A DNA stretch of 64,000 nucleotides from an uncultured Actinomycetes bacterium (GTDB lineage Bacteria; Actinomycetota; Acidimicrobiia; Acidimicrobiales; RAAP-2): positions 36,719 to 100,718 of the forward strand of contig CAIQGE010000022.1 of NCBI GenBank assembly GCA_903871335.1, written 5' to 3'. The translations under genes were made by a program, and so were the position numbers. Of this stretch, positions 44,355 through 53,102 are shown one piece after another (the first letter of the stretch is position 1; each line of letters opens with the position of its first letter). The notes beneath the pieces are model-generated. The model did no database searches. It saw nothing but the letters and a program-made list of their open reading frames with translations, and was not told the DNA's origin.

Positions 44355-44383
44355 AGTCTATGGGGATGTGGACAGCGCGTCAA
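44355..44383 (-). promoter_or_regulatory. Promoter of the giant repeat gene
   Basis: On the minus strand TTGACG (44383-44378) and TAGACT (44360-44355) are separated by exactly 17 bases, a good housekeeping-sigma promoter. The leader before the GTG at 44306 would be about 40 bases, with AAGGG as a weak ribosome site. Confidence 0.65.
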
Positions 44384-44844
44384 CATTGAGTGCCCCTGAA
44401 CTGACATTCTGCACGGATTTTAGGATCGATGTCCATTGAATGTGGGTCGCTCTCCGACCCGGCCCGGACCGTCGCGCTGAGAATGCCTCCCCAATTTCAT
44501 CAACTCTCGGTGTATCTTTCGGCGAGGAATTGTGCTCAAGACCCACTTTTTATTCGTATGAGGACAAGAATCAGCGAGACCACAGAATACTTTCGAATTG
44601 CGCCGACATCTTGAAGACCTCGGTACATCGAATTGCCTCACAAACGTCATACTGAGGTCATCTCTAGTGAGAAAGTTGACTTTCGGTACTACGGTGAGCG
44701 CCGAGAAGTATGGGAGCCCTACTTCGTGCCGTTCATCGTTCAATATCGCCGATCGTCACGTCGCAACGGCGTTCCTTATATATATGTCATCTCATTCTCG
44801 AGGTCGCTCGTGATCCGACCCCGGCTTGTCGATGACGAGGGTCG
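44384..44844. other. Intergenic region, no confident gene
   Basis: About 460 bases between the promoter of the giant gene and the end of the FTR1 gene. It looks more AT-rich than its surroundings, with a TTATATATATGT stretch near 44775. Several short open frames overlap on both strands (for example 44633-44848 plus and 44420-44743 minus), none with a ribosome site, a recognisable motif or the local codon pattern. I see no known riboswitch or RNA gene. Confidence 0.5.
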
Positions 44845-45711
44845 TTAGCTCACCGGCGAAGGTGCCATCGACTTCTTGATTGGTCGTCGCGTTCGGTGAA
44901 CGTAACACGCGCCGGCAATAGCGAGATAACTCGCCCACACCACGATCTGCAAGACAGTGGGTTGTTCGGCGTAGCCCAGGAGGGAATGGAATACGTCACC
45001 GAGTGAGCTCGACTCCGACAACATCGTCGACGTATCCCACACCACCGCGTGGCCGAAGGGTAGCCAACCCAATTGTTGGAGATTTTCAACGGCATCGGCC
45101 AGCAGACCCGCGGCGAAGAACATCAACAAGAGACCCAGAATCCGGAAAAAGCGCCGCATATTCATCCGACGTCCAAAGCGATAGATGGCAAAAGAGCACA
45201 TCAACGCCACCGCGAGACCGAGAACGGCTCCCGCAAACAACAACTTGGTGTTCCCCGGTTGGGTGGCGGACTGGGCGGAATTAGCAAACACGATGGCGAG
45301 AGTGAATACCATCGTTTCCAAGCCTTCTCGACCCACCGCGGTAAAAGCGAGTGCCGCGATACCCGTACGAGATCCTTTGGAGAGTGCAATTTCCGAACGT
45401 CGCTCGAGGTCCCGTGAGAGGGTCATCGCGTGCGACTGCATCCAAAACGTCATGTACGTCAATGCAGTCGCAGCAATTAAGTACGTGACCGTCTCAAAAA
45501 TGGTTTGCACCCTTGAGCCGTCATAACTATGAATCAGGAGATAGGCCGCTACGCCTCCAGCGACGACAAGAACCATTGCCGCGGCCACACCCCAATAAAT
45601 GTCTCGGAAATGCCTCCGTTGACCACTGCGATCCAGGTAGGCCAAGAGAATCGCGACGATCATCGACGCTTCGATGCCCTCGCGGAGGAAGATCACGAAT
45701 GTCGGGATCAC
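44845..45711 (-). CDS. efeU: FTR1/EfeU-family high-affinity iron permease
   Basis: Imports iron, in other bacteria with EfeO/EfeB or a multicopper oxidase. The 288-residue protein has about seven membrane helices and both REGxE iron motifs: FLREGIEASM at the N-terminus and VGREGLETMVF near residue 128. The GTG start opens directly on the first motif's helix (MIPTFVIFLREG). No EfeO or EfeB partner is adjacent. The next gene upstream is a small unknown membrane protein that ends 91 bases before it. Confidence 0.92.
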   Translation of the reverse strand: MIPTFVIFLREGIEASMIVAILLAYLDRSGQRRHFRDIYWGVAAAMVLVVAGGVAAYLLIHSYDGSRVQTIFETVTYLIAATALTYMTFWMQSHAMTLSRDLERRSEIALSKGSRTGIAALAFTAVGREGLETMVFTLAIVFANSAQSATQPGNTKLLFAGAVLGLAVALMCSFAIYRFGRRMNMRRFFRILGLLLMFFAAGLLADAVENLQQLGWLPFGHAVVWDTSTMLSESSSLGDVFHSLLGYAEQPTVLQIVVWASYLAIAGACYVHRTRRPIKKSMAPSPVS

Positions 45712-45802
45712 GAGAGAACCACCCTGAACACTCCGGGCTGACGTCGGTCGTCGAACGGCGCGTTCATTTCATTCAGCCTAAAGCACAAGTTCGAGAATTG
45801 AA

Positions 45803-46276
45803 CTACGGGTTCGGGCATTGAAACGAGAAGCCCGTGAGAACGGTCAAGGGAACCAACCCGGAACTCACGCCGTTTGGGCAGCCGACGTTCTTCGATCCGT
45901 CGGTGATGACGACCCAGCGATGACTTTGAAAATGCGCAAAGCCGTAAAAACTCTGCAGTGTCCCCTGCGCTAGGACGGTGGGTGTAACCGAGAACTCCGC
46001 CCAGTGATTATCGACGAGGGAAATGTCCGTCGAGAGCGTGAAGTGGGACGCCGGAACGTGATTCAAGATCAAGTTTTCTGACACCAAGTTGTCGAGACCG
46101 AGGACCGATCCCGTCGGCTCCGCGTGCGACGTGGGACCGAAGAGCAAAATTCCGCCGACCGTCAAAACAACAACGGCCACGAGGACGAGAACCCGCAGAA
46201 TTGCTGATCGTTCACGCACGCCATCACGAAACTCGTGGTCGTGGGGAGAATCGATTGAATCGTCAGGACTGCTCAC
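45803..46276 (-). CDS. Hypothetical membrane-anchored protein
   Basis: A 157-residue protein with a charged cytoplasmic N-terminus (DSPHDHEF), one membrane helix (about 27-47) and an extracytoplasmic domain of about 105 residues containing two Cys (NVGCPNG and the C-terminal FQCPNP) that could pair. I do not recognise the family. TATCTT lies seven bases before the GTG start and may be a -10 box, so it may be transcribed apart from kdpC, which ends 45 bases upstream. Its position between kdpC and the iron permease could mean an accessory role in either, but nothing in the sequence decides this. Confidence 0.65.
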   Translation of the reverse strand: MSSPDDSIDSPHDHEFRDGVRERSAILRVLVLVAVVVLTVGGILLFGPTSHAEPTGSVLGLDNLVSENLILNHVPASHFTLSTDISLVDNHWAEFSVTPTVLAQGTLQSFYGFAHFQSHRWVVITDGSKNVGCPNGVSSGLVPLTVLTGFSFQCPNP

Positions 46277-46321
46277 CCACCTAAAGATAGGCGACTGTCG
46301 AACTGATGCGACTGAGTCGCC

Positions 46322-46891
46322 TCAGGGACGCAACGTCGACAGTGCTTCGTTCAACGACAAGACGTTCACGTAGGAGCTCCCGAGAAACCCCCACTGTGGC
46401 CCTCTCGTCTGCTGCGCGATCAATTGGTACAGACGTGCTGCGGGTATGTGCCGAGCCTTGGACACCATCGGCACCTGGACGCGAGCGTCGAGGGGCGAGA
46501 TGTCCGGATCAATTCCCGATCCCGACGTCGTCACCAAGTCCGGCGTGGGTGACACACCAACGGCCCGCCATTCCTTGATCAACGCGCGCACACTGGTAAC
46601 GAGAACCGCCGACCGTGGCCCGAGGTTGGCGGCCGAGGACTCACCCGCCACACCGTTGACCGACAGCGGATTATCGGCATCGGGGCGACCGTTGAACCAC
46701 TGAGGATTGATGCTCGTCCCACTATTCCAGGGCTGACCGATGAGCGACGATCCGTTGCTTCCGAGGGAGCCGTCTGCTTGATGAGTGAACGTCGCCTGGG
46801 CGAATGCCCACCCGGCGAGCGGATACGCCGCTCCGACGATCACCAACATGATGGCGGTGAGGACGAAGGATCGATAGATGGCAGTACGCAT
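46322..46891 (-). CDS. kdpC: Potassium-transporting ATPase subunit C
   Basis: The single-span subunit that stabilises the KdpFABC complex. 189 residues: membrane helix near residues 9-29 (FVLTAIMLVIVGAAYPLAGWA), then a periplasmic domain with GSSLIGQPW, FNGRPDADNPLSVNG, a GSGIDPDISPLDARVQVPMVSKAR block, and a C-terminal GFLGSSYVNVLSLNEAL, all typical. The ATG at 46891 shares one base with the kdpB stop (TAATG); an upstream in-frame start at 46978 would lie inside kdpB and is not credible. Confidence 0.95.
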   Translation of the reverse strand: MRTAIYRSFVLTAIMLVIVGAAYPLAGWAFAQATFTHQADGSLGSNGSSLIGQPWNSGTSINPQWFNGRPDADNPLSVNGVAGESSAANLGPRSAVLVTSVRALIKEWRAVGVSPTPDLVTTSGSGIDPDISPLDARVQVPMVSKARHIPAARLYQLIAQQTRGPQWGFLGSSYVNVLSLNEALSTLRP

Positions 46892-48960
46892 TAGTACGCT
46901 CCCGTGGCCGTAAGAATGAGGTCGATGATTTTGATGCCGAGGAACGGGAGGACAATTCCCCCAACTCCGTAAATCCACACATTGCGCCGCAGCAGTGACG
47001 CCGCGGACGACGGACGGAACTTGACGCCGCGCAGTGCCAACGGGATCAGCGCGACAATGACGAGGGCATTGAAGATGACCGCGGAAAGAACCGCCGACTG
47101 CGAACTGTGCAAGTGCATGATGTTGAGAGCGTTGAGGGGACGGTAGGTCGCCACGAACAGCGCCGGAATGATGGCGAAGTATTTGGCGACGTCGTTCGCA
47201 ATCGAGAACGTCGTGAGCGCACCCCGGGTGATCAGTAACTGTTTTCCGATTTCCACAACGTCGATCAACTTGGTCGGATTGGAATCAAGATCCACCATGT
47301 TCCCCGCCTCTTTGGCGGCATTTGTTCCCGAGTTCATCGCCACCCCGACGTCGGCTTGCGCCAGGGCCGGAGCGTCATTAGTGCCGTCCCCCGTCATCGC
47401 AACCAACTTGCCACCCTCTTGCTCTTTTTTGATGAGCTGCATCTTGGTTTCCGGCGTTGCCTCGGCGAGAAAGTCATCAACACCTGCTTCCTGGGCGATG
47501 GCGGCCGCCGTCAGAGGGTTGTCACCAGTAATCATGATCGTGCGGATTCCCATCGCCCGCATCTCGGCGAACCGCTCCGCGATGCCGTGTTTCACAATGT
47601 CCTTCAGTTCCACCACGCCCACAATGCGAGCTCCGTCCGCGACGACGAGAGGCGTCGAGCCCTGACGCGCGATCTCGTCGACCGCGGGCGCGAGGTCCGG
47701 GGGAACAACACCGCCGATACTCTCCACCCACTTGCGCACCGAGTCGGCCGCTCCCTTACGGATATGACGGTCCCCCCAGTCCAGTCCCGACATCCGTGTC
47801 GTGGCGGTGAAGGGCACGAAGACGAAGTCATGTCCGATTTCTCGCTCGCGGATATTGAATCGCTCCTTCGCGAGAACAACGATGGAGCGACCTTCCGGCG
47901 TCTCGTCGGCGAGAGATGCCAATTGCGCGATGTCAGCCACTTCGCTCTCGGTGACGTCGCCCACCGGCACGAACCTCGACGCCATACGGTTTCCCAAAGT
48001 GATGGTCCCCGTCTTGTCCAGCAGCAATGTCTGGACGTCGCCCGCCGCCTCGACCGCACGGCCACTCATGGCGAGAACATTGCGTTGTACGAGCCGGTCC
48101 ATTCCGGCGATACCAATGGCGCTGAGAAGTGCACCGATGGTGGTCGGAATGAGACACACCAGGAGTGCCACGATCACGACCACACTCACGGGAGCCCCGG
48201 CGAAACGTCCGAATGGCTGGAGAACGACGACGACGGGGAGGAAGACGATGGTCAACACCGCGAGCAAGATCGTCAGCGCAATCTCGTTCGGGGTCTTTTG
48301 GCGATTGGCACCTTCCACCAGTCCGATCATGCGATCGAGAAACGTCTGGCCGCGCTCGGCTGTGATTTCAATCACGATACGGTCACTCAGCACCGTGGTA
48401 CCACCGGTCACGGCGGAACGGTCTCCGCCCGACTCTCGAATCACCGGAGCGGATTCTCCGGTGATGGCGGACTCGTCCACGGAGGCCACACCTTCTCGAA
48501 TCTCGCCATCGGAGGGGATGACGTCGCCGGCCTCGCAAACGACGCGGTCCCCTTTTCGAAGTTCGTTCGCCGACACCGCAGACTCCGAACCATCGTCGTT
48601 GAGCCGACGGGCACTCGTGTCGGACCTCATGCGACGCAAGGTGTCGGCCTGCGCCTTACCGCGTCCTTCCGCCATTGCTTCGGCGAAATTAGCGAACAAC
48701 ACCGTGAGTGCTAACCACACCGTGATGGAGATCACAAAGACCGAGGGCTGACTCCAGCAATAACAGAGGCAGACGATGGTGCCCACGAAGACAACGAACA
48801 TCACCGGATTACGGACCTGCACGCGCGGATCCAACTTGCGAACAGCGTCGATCATCGCCTGTCGAAGGATCTCGCGATCGAACAAGCTGCGCTTTTGTGC
48901 GACACCGTGGGCGCGAGCCTGCGGCGTCTCATCGTGTGGCGTTTCGAGAATGGTCGTCAT
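46891..48960 (-). CDS. kdpB: Potassium-transporting ATPase subunit B
   Basis: The catalytic P-type ATPase subunit of the Kdp pump, 689 residues, normal length. The phosphorylated Asp lies in [14 protein letters not shown]; the actuator loop is [18 protein letters not shown] and the hinge [19 protein letters not shown]. It shares one base with kdpA upstream and one with kdpC downstream (TAATG at both junctions), giving tight translational coupling. Confidence 0.97.
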   Translation of the reverse strand: MTTILETPHDETPQARAHGVAQKRSLFDREILRQAMIDAVRKLDPRVQVRNPVMFVVFVGTIVCLCYCWSQPSVFVISITVWLALTVLFANFAEAMAEGRGKAQADTLRRMRSDTSARRLNDDGSESAVSANELRKGDRVVCEAGDVIPSDGEIREGVASVDESAITGESAPVIRESGGDRSAVTGGTTVLSDRIVIEITAERGQTFLDRMIGLVEGANRQKTPNEIALTILLAVLTIVFLPVVVVLQPFGRFAGAPVSVVVIVALLVCLIPTTIGALLSAIGIAGMDRLVQRNVLAMSGRAVEAAGDVQTLLLDKTGTITLGNRMASRFVPVGDVTESEVADIAQLASLADETPEGRSIVVLAKERFNIREREIGHDFVFVPFTATTRMSGLDWGDRHIRKGAADSVRKWVESIGGVVPPDLAPAVDEIARQGSTPLVVADGARIVGVVELKDIVKHGIAERFAEMRAMGIRTIMITGDNPLTAAAIAQEAGVDDFLAEATPETKMQLIKKEQEGGKLVAMTGDGTNDAPALAQADVGVAMNSGTNAAKEAGNMVDLDSNPTKLIDVVEIGKQLLITRGALTTFSIANDVAKYFAIIPALFVATYRPLNALNIMHLHSSQSAVLSAVIFNALVIVALIPLALRGVKFRPSSAASLLRRNVWIYGVGGIVLPFLGIKIIDLILTATGAY

Positions 48961-50651
48961 TACCAGAACCTTCCGTGACTGAGTTGTTCGACGAGTGGGC
49001 CGAGGGCGAGGGCGGGGAAGAAGGTGAGACCTCCCACGATCACGATGACGCCCAGGAGTAATCCCACAAACATGGTGTTGTCCGTGCGGAACGTCCCGAG
49101 CCCGGCGGGGACCACCGGTTTGGCGGCGAGCGAGCCCGCCAGGGCGAGGGCGGGAATCAGAACGCCGAAGCGACCGATCAACATCGCGATCGCGCCCGTG
49201 ACGTTATAAAACGGCGTGTTGCCCGTCAGGCCGCCGAAAGCCGATCCGTTGTTGTTGGCTTGAGAGGTAAATGCGTACAGAATCTCGGTAAAGCCGTGGG
49301 GGCCACCGTTGAGAGGTCCCACCGTTCCCGCGTGGAGGGAGACGGCGAGACCAGTGAGAATCAACACCGCGAGCGGCATTACGAGCACGCCAATGCCGGC
49401 GAGCTTGACCTCCCTCGCTTGAATCTTCTTGCCCAGGTACTCCGGTGTTCGACCGATCATGAGACCGCCGATGAACACGGCAATAATCGCAAAGAGCAGA
49501 ATCGTGTACATACCCGAGCCCACCCCACCCGGACTCACTTCGCCGAGCATCATTCCAGAGATGAGAGCGAACCCTCCCATCGGGGTATAGGAGTCGTAGG
49601 CGCTGTCCGCCGATCCCGTCGACGTCATCGTCGACGACACGCCGAAGAGAGCCGACGACGTGTCCCCAAAGCGCGTTTCCTTGCCTTCGGTATTGCCGAC
49701 CCCGGCGTACGTGACGCCCGCGTGCGCCACCGCGGGGTTGGTCTGGTGTTCGGCGTAGCTCGCAAGACCCACCCACGCGCCAAACAAAATCGTCATTGCC
49801 AAGAGGACCGCGACACCCTCACGCATCTTTCCCACCATGCGACCAAAGACGTACGTCAGTGCGACCGGGATCGACAGGAGGGACAGCATCGACAAGAAGT
49901 TCGTCAGGCCCGTGGGATTCTCAAACGGGTGCGCGCTATTGGCGTTGAAGAAACCACCGCCGTTCGTACCCAATTGTTTGATCGCCTCCATGAAGGCGAC
50001 CGGACCCAGAGCAATGACCTGCGTGACGCCCGTCAGGGAATTGTGAATGGTGACAGGACCACCGAGGGTGTCGACGGCACCCTGAGCCACGAAGATGATG
50101 CCGAGCACGAAGGACAGAGGAAGGAGCACGTAGATCGTTCCGCGGACGGTGTCGACCCAAAAGTTGCCGATCGTGGGCTTTCCCCGATTGGCGAATCCCC
50201 GAATCACCGCTACCGCGACGCCGAGTCCCACCGCGGCGGACAAGAACTGATGGAATTCGAGTCCCATCATCTGCGAAAAGTACGACATCGTCGTCTCCCC
50301 GCCGTAGTTCTGCCAGTTGGTGTTCGTGAGAAAGCTCACCGCCGTGTTGAAGGCCAGCGCGGGCGTCACGTTGCCCAGATGTTGAGGGTTGAAGGGCAGG
50401 TGGCCTTGGGTCACCAGGAAGATGTACGTCACCGCGACGGTCACGCCCGAGAACATGACGGCCGACAACGCGTAGCGCTGCCAGCTCTGTTCGGCGTCGG
50501 GATTGGTGCCGAGGAGGCGATAAATGGGACGCTCGAGGAAGCGGAGGAATCGAACGCGACCCTCGTAGACGGCGACTAAGTACGCGCCAAGAAAGCGCCA
50601 ACAGAGCGCCAGTCCGACCACGAGGGCGATGACAGTCAGTGCAAAACTCAT
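48960..50651 (-). CDS. kdpA: Potassium-transporting ATPase subunit A
   Basis: The potassium-channel-like subunit, 563 residues with about ten membrane helices and four selectivity-filter-like loops, for example [19 protein letters not shown] (residues near 110-130) and [22 protein letters not shown]. It begins two bases after the kdpF stop and ends by sharing a base with kdpB. Confidence 0.97.
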   Translation of the reverse strand: MSFALTVIALVVGLALCWRFLGAYLVAVYEGRVRFLRFLERPIYRLLGTNPDAEQSWQRYALSAVMFSGVTVAVTYIFLVTQGHLPFNPQHLGNVTPALAFNTAVSFLTNTNWQNYGGETTMSYFSQMMGLEFHQFLSAAVGLGVAVAVIRGFANRGKPTIGNFWVDTVRGTIYVLLPLSFVLGIIFVAQGAVDTLGGPVTIHNSLTGVTQVIALGPVAFMEAIKQLGTNGGGFFNANSAHPFENPTGLTNFLSMLSLLSIPVALTYVFGRMVGKMREGVAVLLAMTILFGAWVGLASYAEHQTNPAVAHAGVTYAGVGNTEGKETRFGDTSSALFGVSSTMTSTGSADSAYDSYTPMGGFALISGMMLGEVSPGGVGSGMYTILLFAIIAVFIGGLMIGRTPEYLGKKIQAREVKLAGIGVLVMPLAVLILTGLAVSLHAGTVGPLNGGPHGFTEILYAFTSQANNNGSAFGGLTGNTPFYNVTGAIAMLIGRFGVLIPALALAGSLAAKPVVPAGLGTFRTDNTMFVGLLLGVIVIVGGLTFFPALALGPLVEQLSHGRFW

Positions 50652-50653
50652 GA

Positions 50654-50743
50654 TTAGAACTTCTCCGGCTTGATGAGGGCGTAACCCAAGTACCCGAACA
50701 ATCCGATGGCCAAAGCAAGCAAAATTCCTTGACTGAGACTCAT
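50654..50743 (-). CDS. kdpF: Potassium-transporting ATPase subunit F
   Basis: A 29-residue single-span peptide, ILLALAIGLFGYLGYALIKP plus a short Glu-Lys-Phe end; the Y-A-L-x-K/R-P-E-K/R-F ending is typical of KdpF, which stabilises the pump. Its ATG overlaps the stop of the upstream microprotein (ATGA), and its stop is two bases from kdpA. Confidence 0.9.
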   Translation of the reverse strand: MSLSQGILLALAIGLFGYLGYALIKPEKF

Positions 50744-50823
50744 ACGCGGTCCAGTGCTTCGATAAGTCCGATGAAGGCGGCGATCATGACGATCACGCCC
50801 GTCAGTGCGAGTGCATTTCCCAT
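50740..50823 (-). CDS. Membrane microprotein (27 residues) at the head of kdpFABC
   Basis: An ATG at 50823 preceded by GGAG opens a 27-codon frame, MGNALALTGVIVMIAAFIGL followed by IEALDRV, predicted to form one membrane helix with a charged end. It overlaps kdpF by four bases, so it is likely translated as part of the operon. Small peptides ahead of kdpF occur in some other kdp loci; a role in pump assembly or in regulation is conceivable. No homology claim is made beyond position and shape. Confidence 0.65.
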   Translation of the reverse strand: MGNALALTGVIVMIAAFIGLIEALDRV

Positions 50824-50828
50824 GACTC

Positions 50829-50893
50829 CAGTGTTCCGAAAAACACTGTCAACGCGTCATCAACGACGCAGTAATGGTGTTAACAAATCATCA
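50829..50893 (-). promoter_or_regulatory. kdpF upstream region: 15-bp imperfect direct repeats and a stem-loop
   Basis: GTCAACGCGTCATCA (50848-50862) and GTTAACAAATCATCA (50879-50893) match at 11 of 15 positions, 31 bases apart (about three helical turns), and could be KdpE sites. A 7-bp stem CAGTGTT/AACACTG with a 6-base loop (50829-50848) lies in the leader of the microprotein. TTGACA on the minus strand overlaps the first repeat and may be a -35 box. Confidence 0.4.
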
Positions 50894-51574
50894 ATGTTGA
50901 ACGACGAGCTCGAAGCCGATACCCGGGTGCGTGACCAGCATGGCGCCGTGCTCCCCCAACTTCTTGCGAAGACGATGCGCGTACACCCGCAGATAGTTGG
51001 ACTCGGTCGAATAGGACTGTCCCCAGACTTCGTGGAGAATCATCTGTTGGGTGCACACACGACCGGGGTGGCGCGCGAGGAACGCCAACAATTCAAATTC
51101 CTTGGCCGTGAGACGTACATCCCGACCGTCCAAGAGGGCCATGTGGTGAACAAAGTCGATCTCCAATGGTCCGATCACCGTCGTGGGCTCAATGAGCTCC
51201 TCGTGCACTCGTGTGCGCCGCAACAGCACCCGTAACCGGGCTTCGAGTTCGGCCATTCCGAAGGGTTTCGTGACGTAATCGTCAGCCCCCGCGTCCAGCG
51301 CCTCGACCTTGCGCGCCTCGCTCCCGAGTGCCGACAACACGATGATCGGGACGTCCGAAAAGGAACGCACTCGTCGACAGACATCAACGCCGTCAATATC
51401 CGGCAACGACATGTCGAGAATGATGATGTCGGGTTGGGACAGCGACGTTTGAATGACGCCTTCTTCACCCGTGGCGGCGGTCACGACGTCGTAGGCCCGC
51501 GCCCGAAGACCGATGGTCAAAGCCCGCAAGAGTGCTCGGTCATCATCAATCACGACAATGCGCTCACCACTCAT
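50891..51574 (-). CDS. kdpE: KdpE response regulator
   Basis: A 227-residue OmpR-family regulator: receiver with IDDDRALLRAL, phospho-acceptor in IILDMSLPDIDG, and YVTKPFGMAELEARLRVLLRR; C-terminal winged helix with VRLTAKEFELLAFLARHPG, an EVWGQSYSTESNYLRVY helix and the GIGFEL end. Sequence and position ahead of kdpFABC identify it as KdpE. Its ATG overlaps the stop of the kinase gene by four bases, so kinase and regulator are made together. Confidence 0.94.
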   Translation of the reverse strand: MSGERIVVIDDDRALLRALTIGLRARAYDVVTAATGEEGVIQTSLSQPDIIILDMSLPDIDGVDVCRRVRSFSDVPIIVLSALGSEARKVEALDAGADDYVTKPFGMAELEARLRVLLRRTRVHEELIEPTTVIGPLEIDFVHHMALLDGRDVRLTAKEFELLAFLARHPGRVCTQQMILHEVWGQSYSTESNYLRVYAHRLRKKLGEHGAMLVTHPGIGFELVVQH

Positions 51575-53031
51575 TCGTCGAATTCCTCCGTCGCGCTCAC
51601 GGGCAGCGTAAAGCTGAAGCGAGCCCCGCCACTCGGTGCGTCATCAACGCTGAGTGTCTGGCTGTGGGCCGCGACGAACGACGTCGAGATAGCGAGGCCG
51701 AGCCCCGCCCGACCGCTGCCGGCGCGCCGATCCAACATCTTGAATATTCGTGCACGGTCGTCGGGCGGCACTCCCGAACCTTCATCACTCACCGACACCC
51801 GCACTAATTCTCCGTCGAGTTGCGCGCCCACGGTGATCGTGGTTCCCTCGGGACTATGTTGGGCGGCATTGGACAAGAGGTTCACTAACACGCGCGTGAT
51901 CAGTACCTCATCCACGTCCACGAGGGGTAGGCCCGAGTCGATCTCGCGCCGAATGACGTGATTCTTCAGCGATCCACCGGCCGAGCGAACGGCGTCATCG
52001 AGGAACTCGCTGACCGCGTGAGGCCCCCGTCGCAACGACAGGCCTCCCGCCTCCAGGCGCGCCATATCAAGCAGATTTGCGACTAAGCGGGCGAGATCGT
52101 CACTCTGGTCCTCGATCGTGGCCAAGAGGTCGTCCCGGTCCTTCGTGGTCAGCACGGACGACGAGTCGCGAAGCGTCGACACCGCAAGTTTCATTGACGC
52201 CAGTGGTGTTCGCAGATCATGCGACACCGCGCCCATCAGAGCATTGCGCCACTGATCAGCGGCCTCCAACACCTCGGTGCGCAACGCCTGCTCGCGAAGT
52301 TGACTGCGCTCAATCGCGAGAGCTGCTTGGTTCGCGAAGGTGCCGAAGAGTTCTCGTTCGTAGGCGTTCAAGTCGGCGCCCGCCACCACGATGTGCCCGA
52401 CGGGGCGTCCATCCGCGGTAAGAGCCACACGGCTGACGGAGGCGTTACTCGACAGAATCAAAGTGTGAGGTTGATCGAGTGTGGTGATGAGTGATCGTTC
52501 ATCCTCACTCAAAGTCCCGGCCTCGGCCGCGATGGTGAGTCGATCGCCTTCGGGCAGCAAAAGGGCAACCCACGTCGTCTCAAATGTCTCGCGCACGGTG
52601 GTCACCACGAGGTGCAAGAGATCGTCGAGAGGTAGAGCACTGATCATTTGTTGCGTGACTTCAAACAGTCGACGAATAGCGACTTCCCGCTCGTGTGCCT
52701 GTTCACGGGCCGTGAGTTGGAACGCGACCACCCGAGCCACGATCAGGACGACGATCACGTACACCACGAGAGCGAGCCAGTTCTGCCCCGCGCCCACGCT
52801 GAGGGTTCCGTATGGCGGAATGAAATAGAAGTCGTAGGCCACGAAGCCAAGAACGACGGCGACGGCGCCCGCGGAAAATCCCCCTACTGAGACGCCGATC
52901 ACCACAGGGATAATGAGAACGAGGGCGTCCGTCGCCACGGAGACGTGACTACGCACGCTCAGGAGTGCTCCGACGACGACGACCAACGTGACGACGGCCG
53001 CAACGATGCCCAGCCACGTCTTTCGATTCAC
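51571..53031 (-). CDS. kdpD: KdpD-like sensor histidine kinase lacking the N-terminal KdpD domain
   Basis: A 486-residue kinase matching the C-terminal half of KdpD: four clustered membrane helices (DUF4118, about 5-100), a GAF-like domain (about 120-240), HisKA with AVSHDLRTPLASMKLAVS and HATPase (NLLSNAAQHS, DEGSGVPP, GRAGLGLAIS). The usual N-terminal ATP-binding KdpD domain and Usp domain are absent; they are encoded on the other strand at 53103. The GTG at 53031 is preferred because AAGGAG stands seven bases upstream. It is translationally coupled to kdpE. Confidence 0.9.
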   Translation of the reverse strand: MNRKTWLGIVAAVVTLVVVVGALLSVRSHVSVATDALVLIIPVVIGVSVGGFSAGAVAVVLGFVAYDFYFIPPYGTLSVGAGQNWLALVVYVIVVLIVARVVAFQLTAREQAHEREVAIRRLFEVTQQMISALPLDDLLHLVVTTVRETFETTWVALLLPEGDRLTIAAEAGTLSEDERSLITTLDQPHTLILSSNASVSRVALTADGRPVGHIVVAGADLNAYERELFGTFANQAALAIERSQLREQALRTEVLEAADQWRNALMGAVSHDLRTPLASMKLAVSTLRDSSSVLTTKDRDDLLATIEDQSDDLARLVANLLDMARLEAGGLSLRRGPHAVSEFLDDAVRSAGGSLKNHVIRREIDSGLPLVDVDEVLITRVLVNLLSNAAQHSPEGTTITVGAQLDGELVRVSVSDEGSGVPPDDRARIFKMLDRRAGSGRAGLGLAISTSFVAAHSQTLSVDDAPSGGARFSFTLPVSATEEFDE

Positions 53032-53102
53032 GTTCGCACTCCTTGGAGACGATGCGCCGCGTGTACGGTCAATCGTTAGCATCCTAGAACCGAGGAGAAA
53101 AT

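Noticed and set aside
44420..44848. Short frames of 60-107 codons in the orphan region
   Set aside because: They overlap one another on both strands, lack ribosome sites and show no motif.
46891..46978. N-terminal extension of kdpC
   Set aside because: It would overlap kdpB by 88 bases; the TAATG junction marks the true start.
47356..48714. 452-codon plus-strand frame opposite kdpB, and 49260-50579 opposite kdpA
   Set aside because: Shadows of kdp genes; His/Arg-rich low-information sequences.
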